Shown in pieces: positions 1-8,261 of a stretch of 64,000 nucleotides of DNA. Source of the DNA: Mesobacillus campisalis (lineage in GTDB: Bacteria > Bacillota > Bacilli > Bacillales > Cytobacillaceae). The position numbers and the translations under genes were made by a program. The stretch is from NCBI RefSeq assembly GCF_000986785.1, contig NZ_LAYY01000001.1:124001-188000 (forward strand), read 5' to 3'. The notes beneath the pieces were generated by a model that saw nothing but the letters and a program-made list of their open reading frames with translations, was not told where the DNA came from and made no database searches. Every line of letters begins with the position of its first letter. Within the stretch, counting starts at the first letter, position 1.

Positions 1-949
1 TGATGACTGGAACGATTGGAGACCCGGTAGGCGAGCCTTTGCCTGTGGAGAACAGCACAATTTGCGCGCCTCCTGCCGCAAGTCCCGCTACGGATTCTAC
101 ATCATACCCTGGCGTATCCATAAACACGAAGCCTTTTTCCGTTGGCTTCTCGGCATAGGATAATACCTCCATTAAAGGAGAGTTTCCTCCTTTTTTGATG
201 CACCCAAGCGATTTTTCCTCGAGGGTCGTCAGCCCGCCAGCCATATTTCCTGGTGTGGGGTTTGCGGACCTGATGTCTTCCCCGGTGTCTTTGATCCTTT
301 CCTCATAGTCCTTGACTATTTTTAGAAATTGTTCGCTTACCTTTGAGTTGACCGCCCGTTTCGCTAGAATATGCTCCGCCCCGATGGCCTCGGTTGTCTC
401 AGCCAAAATAGACGTGCCCCCGTCCCGGACAATCAAATCGGAGCAGGCCCCGATCGATGGATTGGCGGTTATACCGGACCATGCGTCAGAACCCCCGCAT
501 TCCAGCCCAATGATTAATTCTGTCACGTCCGCTGTTTCGGTCTGCTGACTGCGGCATCGTTCCAAAGCCTTTTCCAGCCAAAGCTTGCCTTCCTTAAGAA
601 CATCGGAAATCGCCTTTTTATCTTTAAAGGTTATGGCATGAACATAATGACCTTCCGCGGCCAGCTCGCTGGCAATTTCCTCGGCCCGGTCACCCTGGCC
701 CATTCCCAGGAAGAGGGCAGCACTGACATTTGGATGTCCTGCTGTCCCTTTAAGGGTCCGGACGGTCTGTTCCAGGTCTTCGGGATACTGGGCTTTTCCA
801 GCCTGATGTGCGACAGGAATGACGCCTGGAACCAACTGAGCCAATTTCTTTGTAAGTCCGGCCAATTCGCCTACCGTATTGATGACAATCACATGGTTCC
901 GGACACCAATTGTTCCGTTAGGCCGACGGTAACCCTTAAAGGTTTTCAT
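1..949 (-). CDS. UxaA-family hydro-lyase large subunit (altronate/galactarate dehydratase-like), 3' end cut by window edge
   Basis: Minus-strand reading frame starting at ATG 949 behind a GGAGGTG ribosome site and open to base 1, giving about 316 residues with the C-terminus missing. It begins MKTFKGYRRPNGTIGVRNHV, the YxRxxGxxGxRN signature of the C-terminal catalytic domain of UxaA/GarD/SuyB dehydratases. These enzymes remove water (or sulfite) from sugar acids using a metal centre. It overlaps the stop of the small SAF-domain subunit (936-1259) by 14 bp, so the two are probably translationally coupled. It is clearly different from the second large subunit at 1280-2404. The substrate cannot be read from sequence. 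Confidence 0.85.
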   Translation of the reverse strand, partial: MKTFKGYRRPNGTIGVRNHVIVINTVGELAGLTKKLAQLVPGVIPVAHQAGKAQYPEDLEQTVRTLKGTAGHPNVSAALFLGMGQGDRAEEIASELAAEGHYVHAITFKDKKAISDVLKEGKLWLEKALERCRSQQTETADVTELIIGLECGGSDAWSGITANPSIGACSDLIVRDGGTSILAETTEAIGAEHILAKRAVNSKVSEQFLKIVKDYEERIKDTGEDIRSANPTPGNMAGGLTTLEEKSLGCIKKGGNSPLMEVLSYAEKPTEKGFVFMDTPGYDVESVAGLAAGGAQIVLFSTGKGSPTGSPIVPVI

Positions 950-1259
950 GAAACTGCACCTCCCTCAGAGCATCCAGGCGCTCTTCTTCCTTTAGTCCGC
1001 GTACATTGATCACATGAACATGGTACCCTGGCATAATGTCTTCGGTGGAAATGCCCATGCATTCACCGTATTTGATAATTTTACTGTCCGTTTCAATAGG
1101 CTCTAAGGCAATTTTATGCCCATACGGAATGTTTTCCATCACCTGGATTGCCCTGTCATTTCCCTGGATGGAAAGATATTCGCCTGGATGCAGGCTTCTA
1201 AGGGCAACAGCCACGTTATCTTCAGGATTTAATATCAATGCGTTAAATAGTTGGCTCAT
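936..1259 (-). CDS. UxaA-family small subunit, SAF domain
   Basis: 107 aa, ATG behind GGAGGAAACGCG. The sequence (NPEDNVAVALRSL near residues 12-24, then IPYGHKIALEPI and IIKYGECMGIST) is the SAF domain found at the N-terminus of altronate and galactarate dehydratases, and as a free small subunit in split enzymes such as sulfolactate lyase SuyA. Here it lies between two large subunits, 20 bp downstream of one and overlapping the other, in the order large, small, large. It could pair with either. Split organisation is certain; the reaction is inferred from family only. Confidence 0.85.
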   Translation of the reverse strand: MSQLFNALILNPEDNVAVALRSLHPGEYLSIQGNDRAIQVMENIPYGHKIALEPIETDSKIIKYGECMGISTEDIMPGYHVHVINVRGLKEEERLDALREVQFHENL

Positions 1260-1279
1260 CGCGTTTCCTCCATTCGGGT

Positions 1280-2404
1280 TTAGAATGTCGTTCCTACATG
1301 CGGAATCGAGAATTCCCCCAACTCCATCTTCTCAAGGTTCGTCTGCTTTCCTGAACAGATTTCAATCAGGGAGGCTACAAGATCCTCTGCCTGAGATTGA
1401 ACTTCTTTCGCTGAAACTTTATAATCAACCAATTCTTCGAAAGGATCATTTGGATTTTCCGGCACAACCGTCATGCACGGCAAGGCCAGCGACCCTGTCA
1501 GGACTCCTCTCCCGCTCACGACCATCGCTATATTACATCCGCTTGATGCCATATTGGAAAGGGCCTCCACAATATTGCCCGGCACCGTGATCAGGTGAAG
1601 CCCCGCCTCTGAAGGAGTTTGGCTATATCCAAGCAAACTTTTAATCGGGGATGTTCCGGTCATTTTAGCCTCAAGCTCAGCAAAGGCTTTTTCTTCTTCG
1701 GAAAACCCGCTTCCGAGGCTTGTAGGGTTATTGATGTTTTTCCAGCGTTTGCGCTTTAATGTTTCTGAAGCAGTCAGCAGCTTCTCTTTAACAGATGCGT
1801 TATCGGAACGTTCTGACAATAATTTGCCTGCTGGTTCCAATGTTTGCGAATAGCCCATCATGACAGTGGCGCCGTTTTCTATTAAAATATCAACCGCCCC
1901 ACCAATGACTGGGGCTGCAGATTGCAGTGAGGCTTCGTCCAGGTCGACGGTCAGGATCCCGACGGTCAGGCTAGAGACCGGAACACGTTCCCGCTTTTCG
2001 CTTGCTGCCTCCCTGGCCCATTGTTCAACAATTCCCACACCTTTATCAATGGTATTCGTTCCTCCGGCCATTTGCTGGATTCCAATCCCCTGCACCGGCT
2101 TTGTTTCGGGAATGCTTTCAAGCAGCCCGCTTACCTGGTTGGTTTCGCAACCCAGGCCCACAATTAGTGCAGAATGCAGATTGGGATTGGACGCGATTCC
2201 CACAAGCATGTTTTTCGTGAGTTTAAAATCATCCCCCAGCTGGGCACAGCCATTTCCATGGACAAAAGGAACGGTACCTGGTACTTTTTCGGTAATATCC
2301 TTGGCAACCACACTTGAACAGACAACAGAACAAACTACCCCGACATGGTTCCTTGTTCCAGCCGAACCATCTTCCCTTACATATCCTTCAAAAGATAATC
2401 CCAA
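1280..2404 (-). CDS. UxaA-family hydro-lyase large subunit (second copy)
   Basis: 374 aa from TTG 2404, chosen because GGGGAG lies 7 nt upstream; a longer frame to 2437 has no ribosome site. The start GLSFEGYVREDGSAGTRNHV carries the UxaA C-terminal-domain signature, followed by a Cys-rich GLGCETNQ segment and GxxxTGS near the C-terminus (GRGVLTGSLALPCM). It is of the length of the free large subunit of split dehydratases (SuyB-like, about 390 aa). It lies between the permease gene (45 bp upstream) and the SAF subunit, so it is probably part of a permease, large, small, large operon. Substrate unknown; a sugar acid or sulfolactate-like acid is possible. Confidence 0.85.
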   Translation of the reverse strand: MGLSFEGYVREDGSAGTRNHVGVVCSVVCSSVVAKDITEKVPGTVPFVHGNGCAQLGDDFKLTKNMLVGIASNPNLHSALIVGLGCETNQVSGLLESIPETKPVQGIGIQQMAGGTNTIDKGVGIVEQWAREAASEKRERVPVSSLTVGILTVDLDEASLQSAAPVIGGAVDILIENGATVMMGYSQTLEPAGKLLSERSDNASVKEKLLTASETLKRKRWKNINNPTSLGSGFSEEEKAFAELEAKMTGTSPIKSLLGYSQTPSEAGLHLITVPGNIVEALSNMASSGCNIAMVVSGRGVLTGSLALPCMTVVPENPNDPFEELVDYKVSAKEVQSQAEDLVASLIEICSGKQTNLEKMELGEFSIPHVGTTF

Positions 2405-2449
2405 CGGTAAACTCCCCTTTCTATATATAGCGGTCAATGTACTAGTTTA

Positions 2450-3580
2450 TCATATACTGGCGTCTTCAATAGCACCTGAGCTCTTTCCGGACGGCTTTTC
2501 GTCAAAAAATTCTATCTTTCCGTCAATTCCCCTTTTCTTTTGATATTTGTCCGCCAGAATTACCGCAATCGGAACCAAAAATGCTGTGCTGATCGTTGCT
2601 ATGGAGATTTGCGCAGAAGCAACAGCCACAAGCCCTTGGTACACTTCCGCTTCAGCATCCGTCATCAAGCCTGATCCAGCCGCCACAGTTGCCGCAGCCG
2701 CAATCGCTGCAGGTGTGGCCACTGCATTACCCGCAGTTGATGCCTCCGCCCATGGCGCGATAAAGCTTTTTTCGCGGAAAAGCTTGAATGCGAGCACCAT
2801 AGCCCCTCCGGAAAACAAAACAGTCATAAGTGCAAGGACAAGTCCAGCTCCGACGACTTCTGGGTTAAAGAAATTGCCCAGATTCATGCCTGCACCTAAC
2901 GCAAAAGCGAAGAAAGGGATGACAAGTGTTTCTCCGGCCGCTAAAAAGCTGCGAATCTCGTTATCCAGATTTCCTAAGATCATTCCAATTAAAATTGGCA
3001 ATAAAACAGCAATAAAAGCAATTAATGGGAAGTTTGCTCCCATCATTCCAAGAGCCATCAAGGTGAAAAACGGGCCATCATTTAGGGAGAGTACGGCTGT
3101 TGCGCCAACATCCGAACGGTTTCCGTACTGCCCAGTCAAAGCGGCATACATGCCTCCGTTTCCATTGGTCATTGCTGCAATAATAGCCATTGTCGATAAG
3201 CCAAGGAACCCGTTTACCGGATCGGAGAGCATTCCCCAAATCATCCCGACAGCAAAACCAGCCAAGTATTTGGAAGTCGTTAAAAGGACCCCCTTTTTCA
3301 ATGCCCTTCCGCCTACCCTTAAATTCATCTGGCTTCCAGCACAAAATAGGAATAATGCACATAAAGTCAAAGCGCCGTCCTTAAACAACGCTTGGGTAAA
3401 GCCTCCAATTTTCAGGAACTCGTAGTGCCCGTCAGCTGTAGGTGCGACACCCAGGCTCTTCAGGATATCCATTATAAAAGGAAGGTGAAGCTGGTCAATG
3501 GTATTTAATAAGGCCCCTGCCAATAAAGGGATCACCATAAGACCGCCAGGAACTTTATCAATGGACTGTTTTATCTTCAA
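2450..3580 (-). CDS. kdgT: 2-keto-3-deoxygluconate permease family transporter
   Basis: 376 aa hydrophobic protein with about ten membrane segments. The start TTG 3580 gives MKIKQSIDKVPGGLMVIPL, which lines up with the KdgT family start and sits about 10 nt after GAGGAG; upstream ATG 3598 has no ribosome site. Small-residue-rich motifs (AMTNGNGGMYAALTGQYG, GDNxN-like helices) are typical of this proton symporter family for 2-keto-3-deoxygluconate and related acids. It is the first gene of a transcription unit running to the left edge, preceded by a cre site at 3625-3638 and an 18-bp palindrome. Substrate in this strain is inferred. Confidence 0.85.
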   Translation of the reverse strand: MKIKQSIDKVPGGLMVIPLLAGALLNTIDQLHLPFIMDILKSLGVAPTADGHYEFLKIGGFTQALFKDGALTLCALFLFCAGSQMNLRVGGRALKKGVLLTTSKYLAGFAVGMIWGMLSDPVNGFLGLSTMAIIAAMTNGNGGMYAALTGQYGNRSDVGATAVLSLNDGPFFTLMALGMMGANFPLIAFIAVLLPILIGMILGNLDNEIRSFLAAGETLVIPFFAFALGAGMNLGNFFNPEVVGAGLVLALMTVLFSGGAMVLAFKLFREKSFIAPWAEASTAGNAVATPAAIAAAATVAAGSGLMTDAEAEVYQGLVAVASAQISIATISTAFLVPIAVILADKYQKKRGIDGKIEFFDEKPSGKSSGAIEDASI

Positions 3581-3624
3581 ATTCTCCACTCTCCTCATTT
3601 GACTTAGTCTAGAAACAAACCGAT

Positions 3625-3638
3625 TGAAACCGTTTACA
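3625..3638. promoter_or_regulatory. cre site (CcpA operator) upstream of the kdgT-like gene
   Basis: TGAAACCGTTTACA matches the CcpA consensus TGWAANCGNTNWCA at every defined position, on both strands. It lies 45 bp upstream of the TTG start of the permease gene, so carbon catabolite repression of the uptake and dehydratase operon is likely. No confident -35/-10 pair could be placed. Confidence 0.75.
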
Positions 3639-3642
3639 AAAT

Positions 3643-3690
3643 AACCGGACGGAAGGAGGTTTCCTTGGAAACCTGCAAAATCCGGTTGTT
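3643..3690. terminator. Nested inverted repeat between the FAH-family gene and kdgT: terminator and/or operator
   Basis: Outer arms AACCGGA/TCCGGTT (3643-3649, 3681-3687) enclose a perfect 18-bp palindrome, AGGTTTCC TT GGAAACCT, at 3657-3674. Runs of T follow on both strands, better on the plus strand. It could terminate transcription arriving from the FAH-family gene. The inner palindrome, with GGTTT/AAACC arms as in the boxes before the IclR gene, could also be an IclR-type operator. Confidence 0.5.
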
Positions 3691-3736
3691 TTTTGGTTAA
3701 CAGAAGGAGTTAAAAACAAGGATGTGAAGGTATCTC

Positions 3737-4684
3737 TTACAGGCTGGCAGCCGATTCTTTTCGGCCGCCCTTGTTTTTTGAAGTGGCTTTTTTTACAGGG
3801 TTGGTCAAAGTTCCTATCTTTTCAATGGATACGCTTAAGTTGTCACCGTCTTTCAGCCAAACCTGGGGATCTCTTCCCATGCCTACACCAGGAGGAGTGC
3901 CTGTCGCAATGATATCTCCCGGTCTTAGAGTCATCGATTGTGAGAGATAGGAAACAATCTGGGAGACGTTGAAAATCAGGTTTTCAGTATTGGACTCCTG
4001 CATGATTTGCCCGTTCAAAGTCAATGAAATATCAAGGCGATGGGGGTCACCCACTTCATCTTTGGTTACGATGACAGGTCCTATTGGCGCAAAGGTGTCG
4101 GCTGATTTTCCGCGCGACCATTGCCCGTCGGCAAACTGCTGGTCTCTTGCACTAATGTCATTCATGATGGTATAGCCGAAAATATACTCTTCCGCTTCTT
4201 CTTCTGACACATGCTTTGCTTCCTTCCCGATTACAATGGCGAGTTCCGCTTCATAGTCAACCTGGTTGGAGTTGACTGGAATTTCAATCGCTGCCTTTTC
4301 ACCGATGATCGCGTTCGCATATTTTGAGAAGATAACTGGAGAAGATGGAGGCTCCAATCCTGTTTCCTTGCAATGGTCCAAATAATTCAGTCCGACGCAG
4401 ATGAGCTTTTCCGGGTTTGAAACAGGAGGCAGAATCTCCACTTGCGAAACCGGCAGTGAATAATTCGCACCGCTTCCATCGTTAGCAAATTTTATAAGTT
4501 CTTCGATATAAGGCAGGATCGCATCACTTTGCTCAATGAGCTGTTTCAAATCAGAGGGGAGACTGCTCCCGGAGGAATGATGCTTCTTATATTCTCTTTC
4601 CACTGCATGCAAATTTACGATAAGGTCCTCGCTTAAAATACCAAGTTGAATGTCCTTTCCCATTCTAAATGCCATCAATTTCAT
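3737..4684 (-). CDS. Fumarylacetoacetate hydrolase (FAH) family protein
   Basis: 315 aa. ATG 4684 is preferred (GGAG 6 nt upstream) over the GTG at 4696. The FAH fold motifs are clear: CVGLNYLDHCKETG, PVIFSKYANAIIG, DYEAELAIVIGK (metal-binding acidic residues), GYTIMNDISARDQQ, RGKSADTFAPIGP and IATGTPPGVGMG. Members hydrolyse or decarboxylate 2-oxo acids, or dehydrate 2-keto-3-deoxy sugar acids, with Mg or Mn. It follows the TIM-barrel gene by 21 bp and lies in the same operon as a semialdehyde dehydrogenase. A role on a ketodeoxy acid intermediate fits, but the exact reaction is inference. Confidence 0.9.
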   Translation of the reverse strand: MKLMAFRMGKDIQLGILSEDLIVNLHAVEREYKKHHSSGSSLPSDLKQLIEQSDAILPYIEELIKFANDGSGANYSLPVSQVEILPPVSNPEKLICVGLNYLDHCKETGLEPPSSPVIFSKYANAIIGEKAAIEIPVNSNQVDYEAELAIVIGKEAKHVSEEEAEEYIFGYTIMNDISARDQQFADGQWSRGKSADTFAPIGPVIVTKDEVGDPHRLDISLTLNGQIMQESNTENLIFNVSQIVSYLSQSMTLRPGDIIATGTPPGVGMGRDPQVWLKDGDNLSVSIEKIGTLTNPVKKATSKNKGGRKESAASL

Positions 4685-4705
4685 ATTGTTCTCCACTCCT
4701 TTTCT

Positions 4706-5656
4706 TTAGCTGGTAGTTGTTATCTCATTTACCTTAGGAATTCCGAGGCCTTTGGCTCCGAGTTTAGATGTCTTTGCTTCAGGATAGTAACGTTTAATCA
4801 TTTGAATGCCAATGGCAGCCCTGCGGACACGCTCGCGGACCAGTGCGATATTTGTGCTTTCCCATTGCTTCCCGGAAGGATAGACATCCGGATGGTTGCG
4901 CAGGCCAAATTTAATATATACTGGAGCAAGCACACGAATGATTTCAGGTATTTCATAATAACGAAGGAATCCACCCAGGTTATCGGGCACTTCAACGTAC
5001 AGGTCGATCGGAATATCAATAGCCTGGCGGATGGAAGCAAGCTTTGAAAGGGTCAAAGCGGTTGGAACGTTATAGGTCCCAGCACCAAGATCCTGCATCA
5101 ATCGGACTGAAACCGGATTCGCAGAACCCATTTGCACGGAAACCTTTACAACAAAGTCTTCCGGAAGCTGTCCATGCTTTTTCATTTCTTTTGTCAGCAG
5201 CAGCAGTCCTTCATCGGCCACCAATGCCCCTCTCAAACCTAATTGGGCACCCCTTTTCAAATCTTCCATCGCATAAACAAGCTGGTCGGCACCTTCATGG
5301 CGAAGGGCAATCGACTGTCCCCCGCTGGTCAGCGGCTGGGCACTGATATCCCAAGTCCCGCGCGGCCCGACAAATAAACTGAGCTCCATCCCTCTTTCTG
5401 CCGTAAGCCTGCACATCTCCAGAATCTCTTCATCCGTCTGAAGCATGATTCCGCTCCCTTGCGAAACACGGTGAATGGTGAGCCCGTACCGGTCAATTTC
5501 CTCCAGGGTTTCTTTCAGTGCGGCTGGTCCTTCCACACTCGGCAGTTCAATCCGGTATTGGGCACCGTCCGGAAATGTTTTCGTGGAAGTTGGTAGCTGT
5601 GATAAATCAGTTGATGGGTAACCTAGTCTCTCCAGCAATTCTCTTGATTCTTTCAT
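4706..5656 (-). CDS. TIM-barrel-like protein (resembles proteins annotated peptidase U32-like), function unknown
   Basis: 316 aa, ATG behind AAGGGTGTAATTC. Repeated beta-alpha units (EEIDRYGLTIHRVSQGSGIM, LSLFVGPRGTWD, IPIDLYVEVPDNLGGF, PVYIKFGLRNHPDVYPSG) suggest a TIM barrel. I recall similar proteins beside UxaA-type genes carrying a U32 peptidase label, but I do not see the U32 Cys-containing signature. In this operon (downstream of the dehydrogenase, upstream of the FAH gene) an aldolase- or lyase-like role is as likely as a peptidase. The gene is real; the function is uncertain. Confidence 0.7.
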   Translation of the reverse strand: MKESRELLERLGYPSTDLSQLPTSTKTFPDGAQYRIELPSVEGPAALKETLEEIDRYGLTIHRVSQGSGIMLQTDEEILEMCRLTAERGMELSLFVGPRGTWDISAQPLTSGGQSIALRHEGADQLVYAMEDLKRGAQLGLRGALVADEGLLLLTKEMKKHGQLPEDFVVKVSVQMGSANPVSVRLMQDLGAGTYNVPTALTLSKLASIRQAIDIPIDLYVEVPDNLGGFLRYYEIPEIIRVLAPVYIKFGLRNHPDVYPSGKQWESTNIALVRERVRRAAIGIQMIKRYYPEAKTSKLGAKGLGIPKVNEITTTS

Positions 5657-5729
5657 GAATTACACCCTTCTTTCAACTCGGATTTTTGGTAGGGTCCGGG
5701 GAAACCAGACCCAGCAAAACGGATTTATT

Positions 5730-7196
5730 TTATGCCTTAATAAAAACGGTTTTAATCGCAGTGAAAAACTCTTTCGCTGCTTCTCCCTGCTCCCGGGAGC
5801 CTGTGCTGGAAGCTTTCATTCCGCCAAATGGAGCCTGCAGCTCTACTCCCGCACTTTCAGCATTGACACGTACCAGTCCGGCATCGATTTCATCCACAAA
5901 TTCAAGCAGAGCTCCGATATTGCTTGTGAAAATGGAGGCACTCAACCCATACTTGGTGTTATTGGCCATTTCAATTGCATTCTCCAGATTGGCTGCCTTG
6001 ATCAATCCGATGACCGGACCGAAAATTTCCTCCTGGGCAATAGCCATATCAGGTTTTACATCATCAAAGATAGCTGGAGATATGTAAAAGCCCCGGTCAA
6101 ATTCTTCTCCTTTTAAAGGTTCTCCTCCCAGGATAAGAACGGCTCCTTCTTCCTTCCCCTTCTTAATATAGCTTTGTACTGTTTTAAATTGGCTTTCACT
6201 GGCACAAGGCCCCATCCAGATTCCTTCCGCAAGGCCGTCGCCAACGGTAATTTTCTTTGTGGCTTCAACAAGTTTTTCCTTAAAATCTTCATAGACCTCG
6301 GATTCTACTATTACCCGGCTGGTTGCGGTACATTTTTGGCCAGTGGAACGAAAAGCCCCGCTGATGACTGCTTCGACTGCCTTATCCAGTTCAGCATCCC
6401 TTGCAACGATGACAGGGTTCTTTCCTCCCATCTCCAATTGATACTTAATCCCCTTGGATGCCGCCGCTTTTGCCACACCTTCCCCGACTGTCTCGGAACC
6501 AGTGAATGTAATCGCATTCAATAAAGGGTGTTCTATCAGTGCCTGTCCAATAACCGAACCTGATCCTGTTATAAAATTCACGACACCATCCGGGAATCCG
6601 GCCTTCTCAAAGCACTCAACCACTTTCGCAGCGGTAACAGCTGCCTCGGAAGCTGGTTTCAGGACAACTGTATTTCCATAGACAAGGGCAGGGGCTACCT
6701 TCCAGATCGGGATGGCGACAGGAAAATTCCATGGAGTAATGACACCGACGACCCCTAATGGCGAACGCTTGGTAAGCATAAGTGCATCTTTATCGGAGGA
6801 TGGAATTACGTCGCCTTCCTTTCTCATCCCTTCTCCCGCATAGTAGCGTAATATAGCTACACCCCGTGCTGTTTCCCCCTTCGCCTCCGGAAGGGTTTTT
6901 CCCATTTCCCTGGTCATCGTTTCAGCTATAACATCAAGGTTCTCTTCAAGAATATTTGCTGCCTTGAAAAGGAGTTGTCCCCTTGCCGATTGGCCCATTT
7001 TCCTCCAGGTTTTTTTCGCTTGATGGGCCGCCTGGACAGCTTTATCCAGATCTGATTTGGTGGAATTTTGGACGTACCCCACAATCTCGGATTTATTGGC
7101 AGGATTGATGCTTTTGATTGTTTCTTTTGTCTCTGATTCAACCCACTCATTGTTAATAAAATTTTTGTGCGTTTTCGTTTCAACTGCTGTTTGCAT
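5730..7196 (-). CDS. Aldehyde dehydrogenase, alpha-ketoglutarate semialdehyde dehydrogenase-like
   Basis: 488 aa from ATG 7196 (AAAGGAG 8 nt upstream). Full-length [22 protein letters not shown] cofactor-binding segment, FTGSETVG, general-base Glu in QLEMGGKNP (about residue 255) and catalytic Cys in [11 protein letters not shown] (about 289). It resembles the Bacillus GucD/YcbD type, which oxidises 2,5-dioxopentanoate to 2-oxoglutarate at the end of glucarate, galactarate and pentonate routes. First gene of the run ALDH, TIM barrel, FAH, and downstream of the IclR regulator gene. Assignment of the substrate rests on family and context. Confidence 0.85.
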   Translation of the reverse strand: MQTAVETKTHKNFINNEWVESETKETIKSINPANKSEIVGYVQNSTKSDLDKAVQAAHQAKKTWRKMGQSARGQLLFKAANILEENLDVIAETMTREMGKTLPEAKGETARGVAILRYYAGEGMRKEGDVIPSSDKDALMLTKRSPLGVVGVITPWNFPVAIPIWKVAPALVYGNTVVLKPASEAAVTAAKVVECFEKAGFPDGVVNFITGSGSVIGQALIEHPLLNAITFTGSETVGEGVAKAAASKGIKYQLEMGGKNPVIVARDAELDKAVEAVISGAFRSTGQKCTATSRVIVESEVYEDFKEKLVEATKKITVGDGLAEGIWMGPCASESQFKTVQSYIKKGKEEGAVLILGGEPLKGEEFDRGFYISPAIFDDVKPDMAIAQEEIFGPVIGLIKAANLENAIEMANNTKYGLSASIFTSNIGALLEFVDEIDAGLVRVNAESAGVELQAPFGGMKASSTGSREQGEAAKEFFTAIKTVFIKA

Positions 7197-7270
7197 GTAC
7201 GCCACTCCTTTTTAGAGATTTTTATCCAGAATCAACCGGCTGGAAGAACCCAGCTCAATCAAGTTTCACT

Positions 7271-8044
7271 TTATGCTCTGTTTAAGCTGCTGGTATGGCC
7301 GGCGAATTGGGACAGCCTGTTTGCAAGGCTGATGATTTCTTCCCTTGCCAGGTCCTGTTTTGCGTCCCAGCTGTTTGTCATCATCGTGAAACTGACACCG
7401 GCAATAATCTTATTTTCATAGTTATAGACGGGTGCGGCTACACAATGAAATCCCAAAGAGGCTTCTTCATTTTCAATGGCATAGCCATTCTCTTTGGCAA
7501 TTCTTACGTTTTCATATAACTCCTCAATGGTTGAAATCGTGTAAGGTGTTTTCTTCTCCAATTCTTTAGGGAAAATCCCTTTAAGTTCCTCTTTGTCATA
7601 TTGTGTGAGCTGGATTTTTCCAATAGCCGAAGCATTGGCAGGGAACCGCATTCCTGGATCCGTTATTAACCTCACTCGTGAAGCCCCTTCCACTTTTCCC
7701 AAATATACTACATTTCCTTCTTCCAAAATCCCCAATTGAATATGTTCATTGATTACTGAGACGGATAAGGAAGCTTCCTTATAGAATGATTGCAGGATGT
7801 TAAATTGCCTGAAATAGGCTGCGCTAACCGCACCTAGAGCTGGTCCAAGCGTGTATGTATCCCCGTCCTCCTTAACAATCCATTTAAGGATTTCCATGGT
7901 ATTTAACAAGGAATATAAGGAGCTTTTATTAATCCCCAGCTTTTTGGATAAATCGATCAACCGCATTTGATTGGGATACTCACCAATTTCCCGTAAGATG
8001 TTATCTGCTTTCTCCAGGGCGGGTACCCAATACTTTTCTTTCAC
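7271..8044 (-). CDS. IclR-family transcriptional regulator
   Basis: 257 aa, GTG behind GGAGGCAGCTCAA. N-terminal winged helix-turn-helix (about residues 8-65; NQMRLIDLSKKLGINKSSLYSLLNTM) followed by the IclR effector domain (VINEHIQLGILEEGNVVYLGKVEG, MRFPANASAIGKIQL, AKENGYAIENEEASLGFHCVAAPVY). IclR proteins regulate acid and aromatic catabolism; KdgR is a member. It is immediately upstream of the dehydrogenase/FAH operon, and its own promoter region carries two tandem inverted repeats (8066-8102), so autoregulation and control of region 1 are likely. Confidence 0.92.
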   Translation of the reverse strand: MKEKYWVPALEKADNILREIGEYPNQMRLIDLSKKLGINKSSLYSLLNTMEILKWIVKEDGDTYTLGPALGAVSAAYFRQFNILQSFYKEASLSVSVINEHIQLGILEEGNVVYLGKVEGASRVRLITDPGMRFPANASAIGKIQLTQYDKEELKGIFPKELEKKTPYTISTIEELYENVRIAKENGYAIENEEASLGFHCVAAPVYNYENKIIAGVSFTMMTNSWDAKQDLAREEIISLANRLSQFAGHTSSLNRA

Positions 8045-8064
8045 TTGAGCTGCCTCCTTTTTGT

Positions 8065-8103
8065 TGGTTTACTATAATAAACCAGGTTTTACATTTAAAA
8101 CCT
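8065..8103. promoter_or_regulatory. Two tandem inverted repeats upstream of iclR, probable operators
   Basis: Two adjacent boxes have the same layout, GGTTT-N8-AAACC, at 8066-8083 and 8085-8102, offset by 19 bp. The first extends to TGGTTTA-N6-TAAACCA. They lie 21-60 bp upstream of the GTG start of the IclR gene. Identical architecture in tandem is typical of paired IclR dimer sites. Regulatory role is inferred. Confidence 0.6.
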
Positions 8104-8155
8104 TAAATATAGTTTAACATACTAATATGAATTTTCAAATATTTTTTTAAAAACA

Positions 8156-8204
8156 AAAACCATATCTCTGCCTTAAGTGAATAAAGGAAGGGATATGGTT
8201 TTTT
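8156..8204. terminator. Bidirectional rho-independent terminator
   Basis: AAAACCATATC (8156-8166) pairs with GATATGGTTTT (8192-8202). Each arm is flanked by A or T runs, so it works on both strands. On the minus strand it ends the long MFS/CoA-ligase/ABC transcription unit before the iclR promoter. Confidence 0.8.
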
Positions 8205-8261
8205 TCTGTTTTATCTGCGTACAACAGCTTCCCACGCGATAAGGAGTGCCCCAAAAAGTCT

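Noticed and set aside
2547-3425. 292-codon plus-strand frame
   Set aside because: Antisense shadow of the permease gene; low-complexity Ala/Pro/Lys composition and no ribosome site.
7239-7254. GCTGG/CCAGC hairpin between IclR and dehydrogenase genes as a terminator
   Set aside because: Short stem, no adjacent U tract on the minus strand; too weak to call.
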